Source: JAEZKC01 sp046538945 (GTDB lineage Bacteria; Fibrobacterota; Chitinivibrionia; Chitinivibrionales; Chitinispirillaceae). From it: a stretch of DNA of 24,270 nt. The notes below the pieces were generated by a model that did no database searches, was not told where the DNA came from, and saw nothing but the letters and a program-made list of their open reading frames with translations. Within the stretch, counting starts at the first letter, position 1. Each line of letters begins with the position of its first letter. Location: the NCBI GenBank assembly GCA_046538945.1, contig JBKHHW010000034.1:1-24270 (forward strand), in the 5' to 3' direction. Positions 1 through 7,561 of the stretch are shown here, in pieces. A program made the translations under genes and the position numbers.

Positions 1-510
1 CCGTGAGATGCCAAAACGAATTTTCCCCAGCCAGTTCCAGTCCCGTGAGGTGCCCGGGAACGATCTTTCCCGCTCTCCCACGGAGCGCGAGGCGCATAGG
101 GAAATCCTTCTCCCGCCTCCCACAGTCGGAGTAGTGACAAGGTACCATTCGTGCCGCTACGCTTCTTTTGCTATGCCGTACCCGGCACACTTCTTTTTCG
201 GGTGACTGTCTCTGGAGTATGCAGCCCGTACCGGTGTGGACGGGATGAGAGTATGTGGTAATATGGGACCGGTTTGTGTTGTGCCTGGGTATGATTTGTT
301 GACTTGGGTGAGGGGTTTTGCTGACCAGGTTTGCCCGGAGTGCCCGCTCTTGAGCACAGTAACCGATTCATAGTGGAAGGCGTATCCGGCCTCGCGGAGC
401 GGATGATCAGAAACGCTGAACAATTCTGTAATGAATACTCGCGCGATATCTATTTTCCTCCCGGGTACCTTTTTTCATAACAGTGTATTAAATATAAAAA
501 GCTTCAAAAC
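1..510. other. Gene-free stretch upstream of the SNF2 helicase
   Basis: I see no convincing gene here. The open frames on both strands are short, look compositionally random, lack good ribosome binding sites and match nothing I know. A near-repeat of about 12 bases (ccgtgagatgcc at 1-12, ccgtgaggtgcc at about 44-55) is the only local repetition I noticed. Bases about 225-330 are G/T-rich on the + strand. An AT-rich patch at 483-500 (tgtattaaatataaaaag) just before the helicase start could hold a -10 element, but I find no matching -35. Confidence 0.5.
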
Positions 511-3087
511 GTGGCATTATTCTCCGAAGACGATATCCGCAAATACGCTTTCCCCGCAGTTGTGGAGGGGGGCAGGCGCTGCTTCAAGCGCAGACGGGTC
601 ACTTCCATCCACTTCGAGGGCGATGACATCATAACCAGTGTTCGCGACAGCGGACACCACCGTGTAGTGGTGTCCAGGGACGCACGCGGCACTATCCGAT
701 TCGATTGCTCCTGCGGATTCTCTTTCGGTGGAGCATGTGAACATGTCGTGGCCTCCATGTACGCCGCAAACGCCGACTCCGCTATACAGATCGGGATTGA
801 TTTCGATTCGCTCACCCGGGGAGATGATGAGGGCGACTTTGATGATGAATTGTACCCTGAGGCAAGTGAGGATAATACTGCGCTCTCGGATGAATCCGAA
901 ATTGATGAGTACGAAGCGGAGGAGCCAGAGGAGAAACAGCAGCCCGCAGTGGTAGAGGAGCTTGGTCCGGGCAAACCGATCGGTAGAATCTATCTTACAG
1001 AGCGCGACACCATGCTCCTGGCTGAACTGCGTTTTGCCTATCATGACGGGCTGGCGGAATTCTCCCGTAATGATTCGAACCTTTCGAGGCTGGTTCCAAC
1101 CGAGGACGGAACGGTATATCGCGTGAGCCGTTCCCGGGCCCGGGAGACCATGATGACCGCATCTCTGGCAAGCTATGACCTGATGCAGTATCAGACCGGG
1201 GTGTTCACCCCCAGCGATGATCCCCGCATCTGGACTCTGCAGGAACTTCCTCGACTGTCCAGAGACGGCTTTGAAATCTTCGGCCAGGAGAACCTGCGCA
1301 CATCAAACGCCAGAAATGTGACTCCCAATCTCAGCGTGTCGGTATCCAGCAAGGAGGGGCTCTTTGACTGCTCCGTGCAGATAAGCTTTGACGGGATTTC
1401 CTCGACCCTGGCGTCACTTATACAGGCAGTGCGCCACGGAAGCCGTTTTGTACTGCTGTCGGACGGATCTTCGGGTATTCTTCCCCAGGCGTGGCTTGAG
1501 AAGTTCGCGGCTCTTTTTTCTGCCATCGAGGCGGGTGATTCCAGGGGAACGCTTGCCATCAAGTCATCGCAGTTCGCCCTTGCGGATATGCTTTACGAGA
1601 TGGCTGATCAGAAGGAAGCCGATCCGGAGTTTCTGAGCCGCAAGGAGGCGTTGAGTGGATTCAGCAGCATGGAGAAACAGAGGGTTCCCGAGGGATTTCT
1701 TGCGCAGATGCGTCCTTATCAGTTGGCCGGATACGAGTGGTTCTACTTTCTCAAGAAGTATCGTTTCGGAGGGTGTCTTGCCGATGATATGGGGCTGGGA
1801 AAAACGGTACAGACCATTGCGCTGCTTCTGAATGAGAAAAAGCTGGATGAGGATCAGCCGTCGCTTGTGGTTGTGCCCACATCCCTCATATTCAATTGGC
1901 AGAGGGAGATAGCGAAGTTCGCACCTGAACTCAGTGTGCTTGTGTTTCATGGACAGGGGAGGGCGAGGTACAGCGAAATCATGCATATGTCGGATGTGGT
2001 CATTACATCCTACGGTACAGTGATCAGAGATGTCGAATTGCTCAAGCAGAAGCGCTTTCATTACATAATTTTGGATGAGGCTCAGGCTATAAAAAATCCG
2101 GCTTCGCAGGTGAGTCGTGCACTGCGGCAGCTTCAATCCAACCACAAACTGGCTCTGAGCGGCACGCCGATCGAAAACGGGCTCTCGGAGCTGTGGTCAA
2201 TGTTCTCCTTTCTCAACCCGGGAATGCTCGGGTCGTTTAGGATGTTCGCCAGGAATTTCATCAAGCCCATCGAGCGCGATCTATGCGACAACACCTCCGC
2301 GGTGCTCAGAAAGCTCATCTTCCCCTTCATTCTCAGGCGTACCAAGCAGCAGGTGGCCAAAGATCTGCCTCCTAAAAACGAGATGGTGCTTTACGCTGAT
2401 ATGCTTCCCAGGCAGAAGACGCTCTACGAGATCACACGCGACACTTACAGGGGCAAAATCATCGATTCCATTGACAAGGAAGGTATCGAGGGCTCACGAA
2501 TGCAGATTCTCGAGGGGTTGCTGCGCTTACGGCAGATCTGCTGTCATCCGGCAATGGTTGATGATGCGTTTGCGGGTGACAGCGGGAAATTCCGGCTGCT
2601 CGAGCAGTCGCTGGTCGATATCGTGGCGGAGGGTCATCGTGTGCTTGTGTTCTCGCAATTCGTGAAGGCGCTGGAGCTGGTGCGGGAGCGGATCGCCCAG
2701 CAGGGGATACAGTGCGAAATGCTGACTGGAGGGACCAGGGACAGGGGAGCAGTAGTGGACCGTTTCCAGAGTCAGAAGAGCGCCCCCGTTTTTCTTATCA
2801 GTCTCAAAGCGGGCGGTACGGGACTCAATCTCACCAGCGCTGATTATGTGATACACCTCGATCCCTGGTGGAACCCCAGTGCGGAGAACCAGGCTTCCGA
2901 CCGGGCGTACAGAATCGGGCAGACAAGGACTGTGTTCGTGTACAAAATGATAACGCGTGACTCCATAGAGGAGAGGGTCCTTGCGCTTCAGGAACAGAAA
3001 AAGCAGCTGGTGTCTTCGGTGATCCAAACTGAGGCTTCGTTTTTCAAGCAGCTCAGCAGGGATGATGTGTTGGGACTTCTGGACTGA
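511..3087 (+). CDS. SWIM zinc finger SNF2-family DEAD/DEAH helicase
   Basis: 858-residue SNF2/RapA-like ATPase, expected to translocate on double-stranded DNA and remodel protein-DNA complexes; the substrate is unknown. Visible in order: an N-terminal SWIM zinc motif (C66, C68, C76, H78; CxC-x7-CxH), a very acidic linker at about 103-148, an associated middle region, then the two RecA-like lobes. Walker A is DDMGLGKT (K431), Walker B is DEAQ (522-525), motif III is LSGTPIEN, and motif VI reads SDRAYRIGQTR with the arginine finger region at 798-801. The start is GTG at 511: an in-frame stop lies at 478-480 and no other standard start lies between. The ribosome binding site is weak. The gene stands alone, 20 bases from the convergent proB with no clear terminator between them. 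Length and motif set are those of an intact enzyme. Confidence 0.95.
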   Translation: MALFSEDDIRKYAFPAVVEGGRRCFKRRRVTSIHFEGDDIITSVRDSGHHRVVVSRDARGTIRFDCSCGFSFGGACEHVVASMYAANADSAIQIGIDFDSLTRGDDEGDFDDELYPEASEDNTALSDESEIDEYEAEEPEEKQQPAVVEELGPGKPIGRIYLTERDTMLLAELRFAYHDGLAEFSRNDSNLSRLVPTEDGTVYRVSRSRARETMMTASLASYDLMQYQTGVFTPSDDPRIWTLQELPRLSRDGFEIFGQENLRTSNARNVTPNLSVSVSSKEGLFDCSVQISFDGISSTLASLIQAVRHGSRFVLLSDGSSGILPQAWLEKFAALFSAIEAGDSRGTLAIKSSQFALADMLYEMADQKEADPEFLSRKEALSGFSSMEKQRVPEGFLAQMRPYQLAGYEWFYFLKKYRFGGCLADDMGLGKTVQTIALLLNEKKLDEDQPSLVVVPTSLIFNWQREIAKFAPELSVLVFHGQGRARYSEIMHMSDVVITSYGTVIRDVELLKQKRFHYIILDEAQAIKNPASQVSRALRQLQSNHKLALSGTPIENGLSELWSMFSFLNPGMLGSFRMFARNFIKPIERDLCDNTSAVLRKLIFPFILRRTKQQVAKDLPPKNEMVLYADMLPRQKTLYEITRDTYRGKIIDSIDKEGIEGSRMQILEGLLRLRQICCHPAMVDDAFAGDSGKFRLLEQSLVDIVAEGHRVLVFSQFVKALELVRERIAQQGIQCEMLTGGTRDRGAVVDRFQSQKSAPVFLISLKAGGTGLNLTSADYVIHLDPWWNPSAENQASDRAYRIGQTRTVFVYKMITRDSIEERVLALQEQKKQLVSSVIQTEASFFKQLSRDDVLGLLD

Positions 3088-3107
3088 GGAGAGGTCAATT
3101 ATCCATT

Positions 3108-4232
3108 CTACTCAATCACCACCAGATTGTCCCTGTGTATTACCTCGTTGAACCTGATTTCGCCCAGCTTCTTTTCTATCTCAGACGTTTTACATCCACG
3201 TATCTCTTCCAGCTCCTGGGCGTTGAAGTTCACCATGCCTCTGGCGATCACATCTCCGGTGCTGTCGTGTATGTCCACCATATCACCGGTTTTGAATGAC
3301 CCTTTGACAGAAATGATTCCCGCTGCAAGGAGGCTTTTGCCCTTTTTGAGAAGCGCGTGGCTGGCTCCCTCATCCACGGTGACACTTCCTGTGGACTGGC
3401 CGGAAAAGGCTATCCACCTGTGGCGGGAGGACATTTTCTTTTCAGAAGGCATGAACAGGGTGGCGCAGGACTGATCACTGAGAACAGAGAGCAGCCGCTG
3501 GTTGAATCCATCCCCGATGAGTGCAAACGTGCCGGCGCGGGTCACCATATCGGCGGCTTTGAGCTTGGTGGCCATGCCGCCCACGCTTATGTCGTTCTTT
3601 CGGTCGGAGGCAAGCTTCTGTATGCCGGAGGACACCGATTTCACCAGGGGAATGTGCCTGGCGTTCTTATCGGTGCGGGGGTTCTTGTCGTAGAGCCCGC
3701 CTACATCGGTGAGGTTGACAAACAGATCCGCGTGAACCAGAAGGGAAACCTGGGCTCCCAGCATGTCGTTGTTGCCGAACTGAATCTCCTCCACACCCAC
3801 TGAATCGTTTTCGTTGACTATGGGCACCGCTTTGCAGTCAAGCAGCTTGAATAAGGTGTTGCGCAGGTTGAGGTAGCGTTTTTTGCTGCGCAGGTCGTCC
3901 CAGGTCAGAAGAACCTGACCGATGTGGATGGCGTACTTTCCGAAGATGTCCTGGTACATGTTCATCAGCCGGTTTTGGCCGATACTGGCCAGGGCCTGTT
4001 GGAGCGGGATGGTTTTGGGCCGCTTTTCATACTTCAGGGCTTTCATGCCATGTGCAATCGCTCCTGATGAGACGAGTATCACCCTGACACCAGCCTGATG
4101 AAGCTTCGCCATATCCTCAACCAGGCGTCTGACGCGCCCGACGTGCCCGTCCGCGGTGAGAATCCTGCTGCCGACCTTGACCACGAGAGTTCTGACATCG
4201 GGAAGTTCTTTTCGGAAAAGGGGTGTTTTCAT
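3108..4232 (-). CDS. proB: Glutamate 5-kinase
   Basis: Phosphorylates L-glutamate to gamma-glutamyl phosphate, the first step of proline synthesis, in the cytoplasm. The 374-residue protein has the amino-acid kinase domain (VVKVGSRIL at 17-25, VSSGAIAHG at 54-62, NENDSVGVEEIQFGNND at 140-156) followed by a C-terminal PUA domain (about 281-360), the usual two-domain bacterial form. The ATG at 4232 leaves about 16 residues before the first beta strand, normal for the family, although no clear Shine-Dalgarno precedes it. proA is not next to it. It lies downstream of pdxA on the same strand but 229 bases away, so co-transcription is uncertain. Known: ProB is feedback-inhibited by proline, often with the PUA domain involved. 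Confidence 0.96.
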   Translation of the reverse strand: MKTPLFRKELPDVRTLVVKVGSRILTADGHVGRVRRLVEDMAKLHQAGVRVILVSSGAIAHGMKALKYEKRPKTIPLQQALASIGQNRLMNMYQDIFGKYAIHIGQVLLTWDDLRSKKRYLNLRNTLFKLLDCKAVPIVNENDSVGVEEIQFGNNDMLGAQVSLLVHADLFVNLTDVGGLYDKNPRTDKNARHIPLVKSVSSGIQKLASDRKNDISVGGMATKLKAADMVTRAGTFALIGDGFNQRLLSVLSDQSCATLFMPSEKKMSSRHRWIAFSGQSTGSVTVDEGASHALLKKGKSLLAAGIISVKGSFKTGDMVDIHDSTGDVIARGMVNFNAQELEEIRGCKTSEIEKKLGEIRFNEVIHRDNLVVIE

Positions 4233-4461
4233 TTTGGAGGACCGGGAGTGTTTCTGTGAAAGAGGTGAACTGGCAATATTTTGAGTCTGAAAAATACGAT
4301 AAGGGCAAAGGGCGGTCCAGTGCAGAAGAGAGTGCGGATTTTCTCATGCATAGCCGCAGAGAACGCAGAAAAGAAGACGAAAACAAATCGAACCTAAACA
4401 GTAGCCAGACCGTAAGGGAGGGATTCGGCACTTCGGCTGTCCCGGTTGAACTCTGAACGCC

Positions 4462-5451
4462 CTAACCCCTGTTCTTATAGAGATTCCAGGCCGCCTCTAT
4501 AGCAGAGAGAAGACTTCGGGGGGAGGCGGTGCCCGTGCCGGCTTTGTCGAACGCCGTACCGTGCCCTACCGAGGTCCTGATGATAGGAAGCCCGATGGTG
4601 ATATTAACTCCGTGCTCGAAATCCCGTGACTTGAGCGCAACGAACCCGTGATCATGCAGCATCGACACCACCCCGTTGAACTCGCCTTTGAAAGCCCGCA
4701 TGAAAACCGTGTCGGGCGGGTAGGGGCCCGAAACGTTGATACCCTCCGAACGGGCCTGTTTCACGGCAGGTTCTATGTGCTCGATTTCTTCGGTTCCGAA
4801 AATCCCGCCTTCTCCCGCATGGGGATTGAGTCCTCCCACGGCAATGGAGGGAGTGTCGGTCCCCAGTCCCCTGAGCGATCTGTTCAAAAGACGGATCTGT
4901 TTGAGCACCCGCTCGGTTTTTATCAGACCTATTGCTTCTCTGAGCGAACAGTGAGTGGTTACGTGTGCCACTGCCACCTTGTCCAGAAAAAACACCATGG
5001 AGTAGTCATCCGTGCCGGTGTGGTCGGCGAATATTTCGGTATGGCCCGGATAATTGATTCCTGCACTTTTAAGAGATTCCTTTGAAATAGGATTCGTGAC
5101 CACACCGGCCACTTTTTTGTCCAGTGCCAGCTTGATAGCTTCTTCTATATAGGCATACGCTGCTTTTCCGCAGCGGGGGAGAGGATGGCCGGGAGTGAAC
5201 TGGTCCAAAGTGATCATACCCAGGTCCAGAACATTAATCCTGCCGCACCGGGCTTGCTCAGCAGTCTCGACGGGATAAAGCTCCGCACCGATTCCACAGT
5301 AGCTTGCCGCTTTTTTCATTACATCCAGATCACCCACTACCAGAATACGGAAATCACAGGCGGTGATGGACGACAAAGCTTTAACCGTAATTTCTGGACC
5401 GATCCCGGCTGGATCTCCCATGGTAAGCGCGAAAACCGGAGGTGAATTCAT
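4462..5451 (-). CDS. pdxA: 4-hydroxythreonine-4-phosphate dehydrogenase
   Basis: NAD-dependent oxidation of 4-phosphohydroxy-L-threonine in the DXP-dependent pathway to pyridoxal phosphate. The GDPAGIGPE signature is at 12-20. The three metal-ligand histidines are present (H167 in VTTHC, H211 in NPHAGE, H266 in LHDHG), as is the C-terminal HGTAFDKAGTG. I start at ATG 5451 (329 residues) because this puts the histidines at almost the same numbers as I recall for E. coli PdxA (166, 211, 266), and GAAGGA lies about 12 bases upstream. A GTG at 5472 would add seven residues without a good ribosome binding site. pdxJ is not in the window. A small gene diverges from its 5' side. Confidence 0.96.
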   Translation of the reverse strand: MNSPPVFALTMGDPAGIGPEITVKALSSITACDFRILVVGDLDVMKKAASYCGIGAELYPVETAEQARCGRINVLDLGMITLDQFTPGHPLPRCGKAAYAYIEEAIKLALDKKVAGVVTNPISKESLKSAGINYPGHTEIFADHTGTDDYSMVFFLDKVAVAHVTTHCSLREAIGLIKTERVLKQIRLLNRSLRGLGTDTPSIAVGGLNPHAGEGGIFGTEEIEHIEPAVKQARSEGINVSGPYPPDTVFMRAFKGEFNGVVSMLHDHGFVALKSRDFEHGVNITIGLPIIRTSVGHGTAFDKAGTGTASPRSLLSAIEAAWNLYKNRG

Positions 5452-5487
5452 ATACTTTTTGTTTTCCTTCACAAAAATACTAAACCC

Positions 5488-5514
5488 ATTTTATGCACAA
5501 ACCGATATTGTTAA
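5488..5514 (-). promoter_or_regulatory. Possible sigma70 promoter for pdxA
   Basis: On the minus strand TTAACA (5514-5509) and TAAAAT (5493-5488) each match the consensus at 5 of 6 positions, but they are only 15 bp apart, which is short. The site would initiate just upstream of pdxA and abuts the start of the divergent small gene. Confidence 0.3.
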
Positions 5515-5515
5515 T

Positions 5516-5692
5516 ATGAACGAGCTTAAGAATAGGATAATCACTCAGGCACGCGAACGCTACGAACAGATCTTTCCCTGCTCGTCAAAAGAAGATCTGG
5601 CGGAGTGTTTCACCACCGAGAACGAAACGCTGATGTTCTGGTTCAATACCGAAGACAAAAGCACTCATCTGATCACAGCATGTCTTCAGTAG
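5516..5692 (+). CDS. Small conserved-looking hypothetical protein (58 residues)
   Basis: Starting at ATG 5516 the frame encodes 58 residues, beginning MNELKNRIITQARERYEQIF and ending in a segment with FWFNTEDKSTHLITACLQ. Its composition is protein-like: an amphipathic N-terminal helix, a PCSSKEDLAECF segment with two cysteines, then an aromatic strand. There is no signal peptide or membrane segment. I do not recognise a family. No strong ribosome binding site is visible (upstream is AT-rich). A longer in-frame start at 5363 would run across the 5' end of pdxA on the other strand and looks like a shadow. It lies between pdxA (divergent) and csrA (convergent) and fills an otherwise empty gap, which favours a real gene without proving it. 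Confidence 0.55.
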   Translation: MNELKNRIITQARERYEQIFPCSSKEDLAECFTTENETLMFWFNTEDKSTHLITACLQ

Positions 5693-5749
5693 CTGCTGAC
5701 AGGCAATACTCACAATCTGTTTACTCAAAAAGTCGCAACGGTCAGACCA

Positions 5750-5983
5750 TTACTCTGATTTCCTGAGTATATCGGCAATGTTCTGCAGGCCCTGGTTTGG
5801 TGCAACACTCGCGGCCTCGTTTTCCCTCTGTATGCGTTCATAGATCTCTTCCCGGTTGACCGCGACATTTCTGGGCGCTTCAATGCCCAGCTTTACATGG
5901 CGACCGTCCAGATCAACTATCTTGACCACTATGTCATCGCCTATGCGGATCGACTCTCCAGATTTTCGGGTTAAGACTAGCAT
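5750..5983 (-). CDS. csrA: Carbon storage regulator CsrA
   Basis: Dimeric RNA-binding protein that binds GGA-containing hairpins in leaders and blocks translation. It has the canonical N-terminus MLVLTRKSGESIRIGDDI, the core strands (VVKIVDLDGRHVKLGIEAP) and the conserved VNREEIYERI helix, followed by a tail of about 20 residues that makes it longer (77) than E. coli CsrA (61). Two starts are possible. ATG 5989 overlaps the fliW stop as ATGA, and ATG 5983 gives the family-typical MLVLTR start, which I prefer. Either way it is translationally coupled to fliW. Known: in FliW-containing bacteria FliW sequesters CsrA, and CsrA represses flagellin translation; the flagellin leader here carries matching GGA motifs. 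Confidence 0.96.
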   Translation of the reverse strand: MLVLTRKSGESIRIGDDIVVKIVDLDGRHVKLGIEAPRNVAVNREEIYERIQRENEAASVAPNQGLQNIADILRKSE

Positions 5984-5985
5984 GG

Positions 5986-6405
5986 TCATTTCTTTCTTAA
6001 AATGGGTTCCTGAGTGCTGTACCTGGTATCATCTACAATAATCTGCTTGCCCAGCTTCTTCACCTTGTTGATGAGTACCGGGCCTACCAGATTTGCTGTG
6101 GAATCAAGCGGATTGTCCCGGATTGTGACTATGGAGTACACGACCACATCCTCCGGTTTGTCGATATACAGATCGGCAATCTGTTCCCTGGAAAGAGTGG
6201 GGTCGTAATCCGGTGCGAAAATCAAGGGGTTGATGATGGCAAATCTCAGTTGGGAGCCGTCTGTGCATACAAGCCATTCGAAAGGTTTGTATTCCGGTAC
6301 GGAAACTATGACATACTGTTTCCTTCCTTCGAATCCCGGAATACCCGAAGGAAAGGTGATAACATCCTCAGGGGAGTAGACAAGAGTATTGAAAAATTCA
6401 TCCAT
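5986..6405 (-). CDS. fliW: Flagellar assembly factor FliW
   Basis: FliW binds flagellin and CsrA in a partner switch: flagellin sequesters FliW until it is exported, and free FliW then inhibits CsrA. The protein shows the family motifs ITFPSGIPGFEG (16-27), NPLIFAPDYDP (about 59-69), a long acidic region before VVVYSIVTIRD, and ANLVGPVLIN near the C-terminus. I start at ATG 6405 (139 residues). A GGAG lies 11 bases upstream, the FPxGIPGFE motif then falls at the usual distance, and a sigma70-like promoter is placed so that transcription begins near 6443, downstream of the alternative TTG at 6450. It overlaps csrA at ATGA and follows the flagellin gene on the same strand. Confidence 0.95.
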   Translation of the reverse strand: MDEFFNTLVYSPEDVITFPSGIPGFEGRKQYVIVSVPEYKPFEWLVCTDGSQLRFAIINPLIFAPDYDPTLSREQIADLYIDKPEDVVVYSIVTIRDNPLDSTANLVGPVLINKVKKLGKQIIVDDTRYSTQEPILRKK

Positions 6406-6449
6406 GTTCAGTAATGCTCCGTAAGATTTGTACAAAAAACGCTGATGCA

Positions 6450-6478
6450 AATATCGTATTTAGCTGTAGAGATGTCAA
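6450..6478 (-). promoter_or_regulatory. sigma70-like promoter of fliW-csrA
   Basis: Minus strand: a perfect TTGACA (6478-6473), a 17-bp spacer, then GATATT (6455-6450; 4 of 6 matches). The predicted start is near 6443, leaving a leader of about 38 bases before the fliW ATG at 6405. It gives fliW-csrA housekeeping transcription separate from the sigma54-dependent flagellin gene upstream. Confidence 0.6.
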
Positions 6479-6542
6479 CGTGACCGGAAACAGAAATACG
6501 CGAAAATGAGGAAATGTTGAAAGAGAGCCGGAAAGCCGCCGC

Positions 6543-7388
6543 TTACTCCAGCAGCTTGAGAATACGCTCCGGCAGCATGTTGGCCTGTGAAAGCATTGCC
6601 GTGGAATACTCCTTGAGCACCTGATCCCGGGAATACTTTGTCATTTCTTCTGCAATATCGGTATCGCGTATCACCGACTCGAACGCCTGAACGTTTTCAG
6701 ACTGGACACTCTGGTTTTTCAATGAATGCTCGAGCCGGTTTGAAACCCCTCCCAGCTCCGTTCTGATATCGCTGACCAGATTCAGTGCTTCGTCCATGCT
6801 GGTGATGGCAGCTGAGGCATCTGCCGGAGTAGCAACCGAAAGATTGTTGCCGTCTATTCCAAGTGCTGCGGAACTGGCACTTCTGATCGTGTAGTGTATG
6901 TAATCGGTGTTGCTTTCATTATTCGGGCCCATATGGAATACCCCTCCCTGGCTGGTTCCCCAAGGAGCCTGACCGTTAAGGAGGTTTTGACCGTTGTACT
7001 GGGTATTTTCGACAATCTGGTCTATGCCCTGCTTCAGCTTGTCTACTTCTAGTTCAATATTGGTTCTGTCTTCATCTGAAAGTGTGTCGGTGGCTGACTG
7101 CACTGACAGTTCCCTGATTCGCTGCAGCATGAGAGTGACTTCGCTCAACGCCCCTTCCGCCACATTCAGCAGAGCTATGCCGTCCTGGGTATTACTGGAA
7201 GCCATGTTCATGGCCCTCAGCTGCATGCGTAATTGTTCGGAGGTGCTGTTTCCGTACACATCATCTGCGGGACGGTTTATTCGCATGCCGGAGGAAATCT
7301 TTGTTGATGATGTGGTAATGTTCCGGTTCAGCTGGCTCATTCTGTTGACCGTGGTCATGGCATGAGCGTTGTAGTTTATCCGCGGCAT
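6543..7388 (-). CDS. Flagellin (filament subunit)
   Basis: Secreted filament protein of 281 residues. The N-terminal D0/D1 half (MPRINYNAHAM, then ISSGMRINRPADDVYGNST, GIALLNVAEGALSEVTLMLQ and LSVQSATDTLSDEDR) and the C-terminal D1/D0 half (AFESVIRDTDIAEEMTKYSR, ending LPERILKLLE) are both complete. They are joined by only about 50 variable residues, so the outer D2/D3 domains are essentially absent and the filament surface is minimal. The start ATG 7388 has GGAGG six bases upstream (7395-7399). It has its own sigma54 promoter and lies directly upstream of fliW-csrA. Whether this is the only flagellin gene of the organism cannot be judged from the window. Confidence 0.96.
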   Translation of the reverse strand: MPRINYNAHAMTTVNRMSQLNRNITTSSTKISSGMRINRPADDVYGNSTSEQLRMQLRAMNMASSNTQDGIALLNVAEGALSEVTLMLQRIRELSVQSATDTLSDEDRTNIELEVDKLKQGIDQIVENTQYNGQNLLNGQAPWGTSQGGVFHMGPNNESNTDYIHYTIRSASSAALGIDGNNLSVATPADASAAITSMDEALNLVSDIRTELGGVSNRLEHSLKNQSVQSENVQAFESVIRDTDIAEEMTKYSRDQVLKEYSTAMLSQANMLPERILKLLE

Positions 7389-7394
7389 AAAGTC

Positions 7395-7422
7395 CCTCCG
7401 TTGAGAAAAGTGCTTCCTTGCA
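7395..7422 (-). promoter_or_regulatory. Candidate CsrA binding sites in flagellin leader
   Basis: On the minus strand the leader contains TGCAAGGAAGCA (7422-7411), which places GGA in the AAGGAA loop of a short 3-bp hairpin, and CGGAGGG, whose GGAGG (7399-7395) is the flagellin Shine-Dalgarno. Known: CsrA prefers ACA-GGA-type motifs in loops, and in Bacillus subtilis hag two such sites, one covering the ribosome binding site, mediate repression. The layout here is the same. That CsrA binds here is inference. Confidence 0.5.
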
Positions 7423-7465
7423 TTGTGTATCTCCCGCGATCAGGGCACCTGCGCCCAAATGATTG

Positions 7466-7481
7466 TGCAACAGTTATGCCA
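7466..7481 (-). promoter_or_regulatory. sigma54 (-24/-12) promoter of flagellin
   Basis: Minus strand TGGCATAACTGTTGCA (7481-7466) matches TGGCAC-N5-TTGCA with one change, and the essential GG and GC doublets are exactly 10 bases apart. Transcription should begin near 7455, giving a leader of about 67 bases before the ATG at 7388. This suits class III or late flagellar expression under an enhancer-binding activator. Confidence 0.85.
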
Positions 7482-7541
7482 CTGCAGAACTGCCTTTTTC
7501 AGGCTGAATTCGGCACCCTGGCAGCGGTTTCTATCCGAAAA

Positions 7542-7558
7542 GAGGAAAAAGATTCCTC
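7542..7558. promoter_or_regulatory. 17-bp dyad upstream of flagellin promoter (candidate enhancer site)
   Basis: gaggaaaaagattcctc is a dyad with GAGGAA/TTCCTC arms, 60 bp upstream of the sigma54 promoter (about -87 to -103 relative to the predicted start). It closely resembles the dyad at 11893-11909 upstream of the other sigma54 promoter. It also sits just past the flgL stop and is followed on the minus strand by TTTT, so a weak terminator for flgL is the alternative reading. Confidence 0.5.
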
Positions 7559-7561
7559 GAA

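Noticed and set aside
157..423. 88-codon minus-strand frame in the opening region
   Set aside because: Random-looking composition, no ribosome binding site, no recognisable motif, and several competing frames over the same bases.
7538..7558. Intrinsic terminator for flgL
   Set aside because: The stem is only 6 bp and AT-rich, with four Ts; its match in form and spacing to the dyad at 11893-11909 makes an activator site the better reading, though both could hold.
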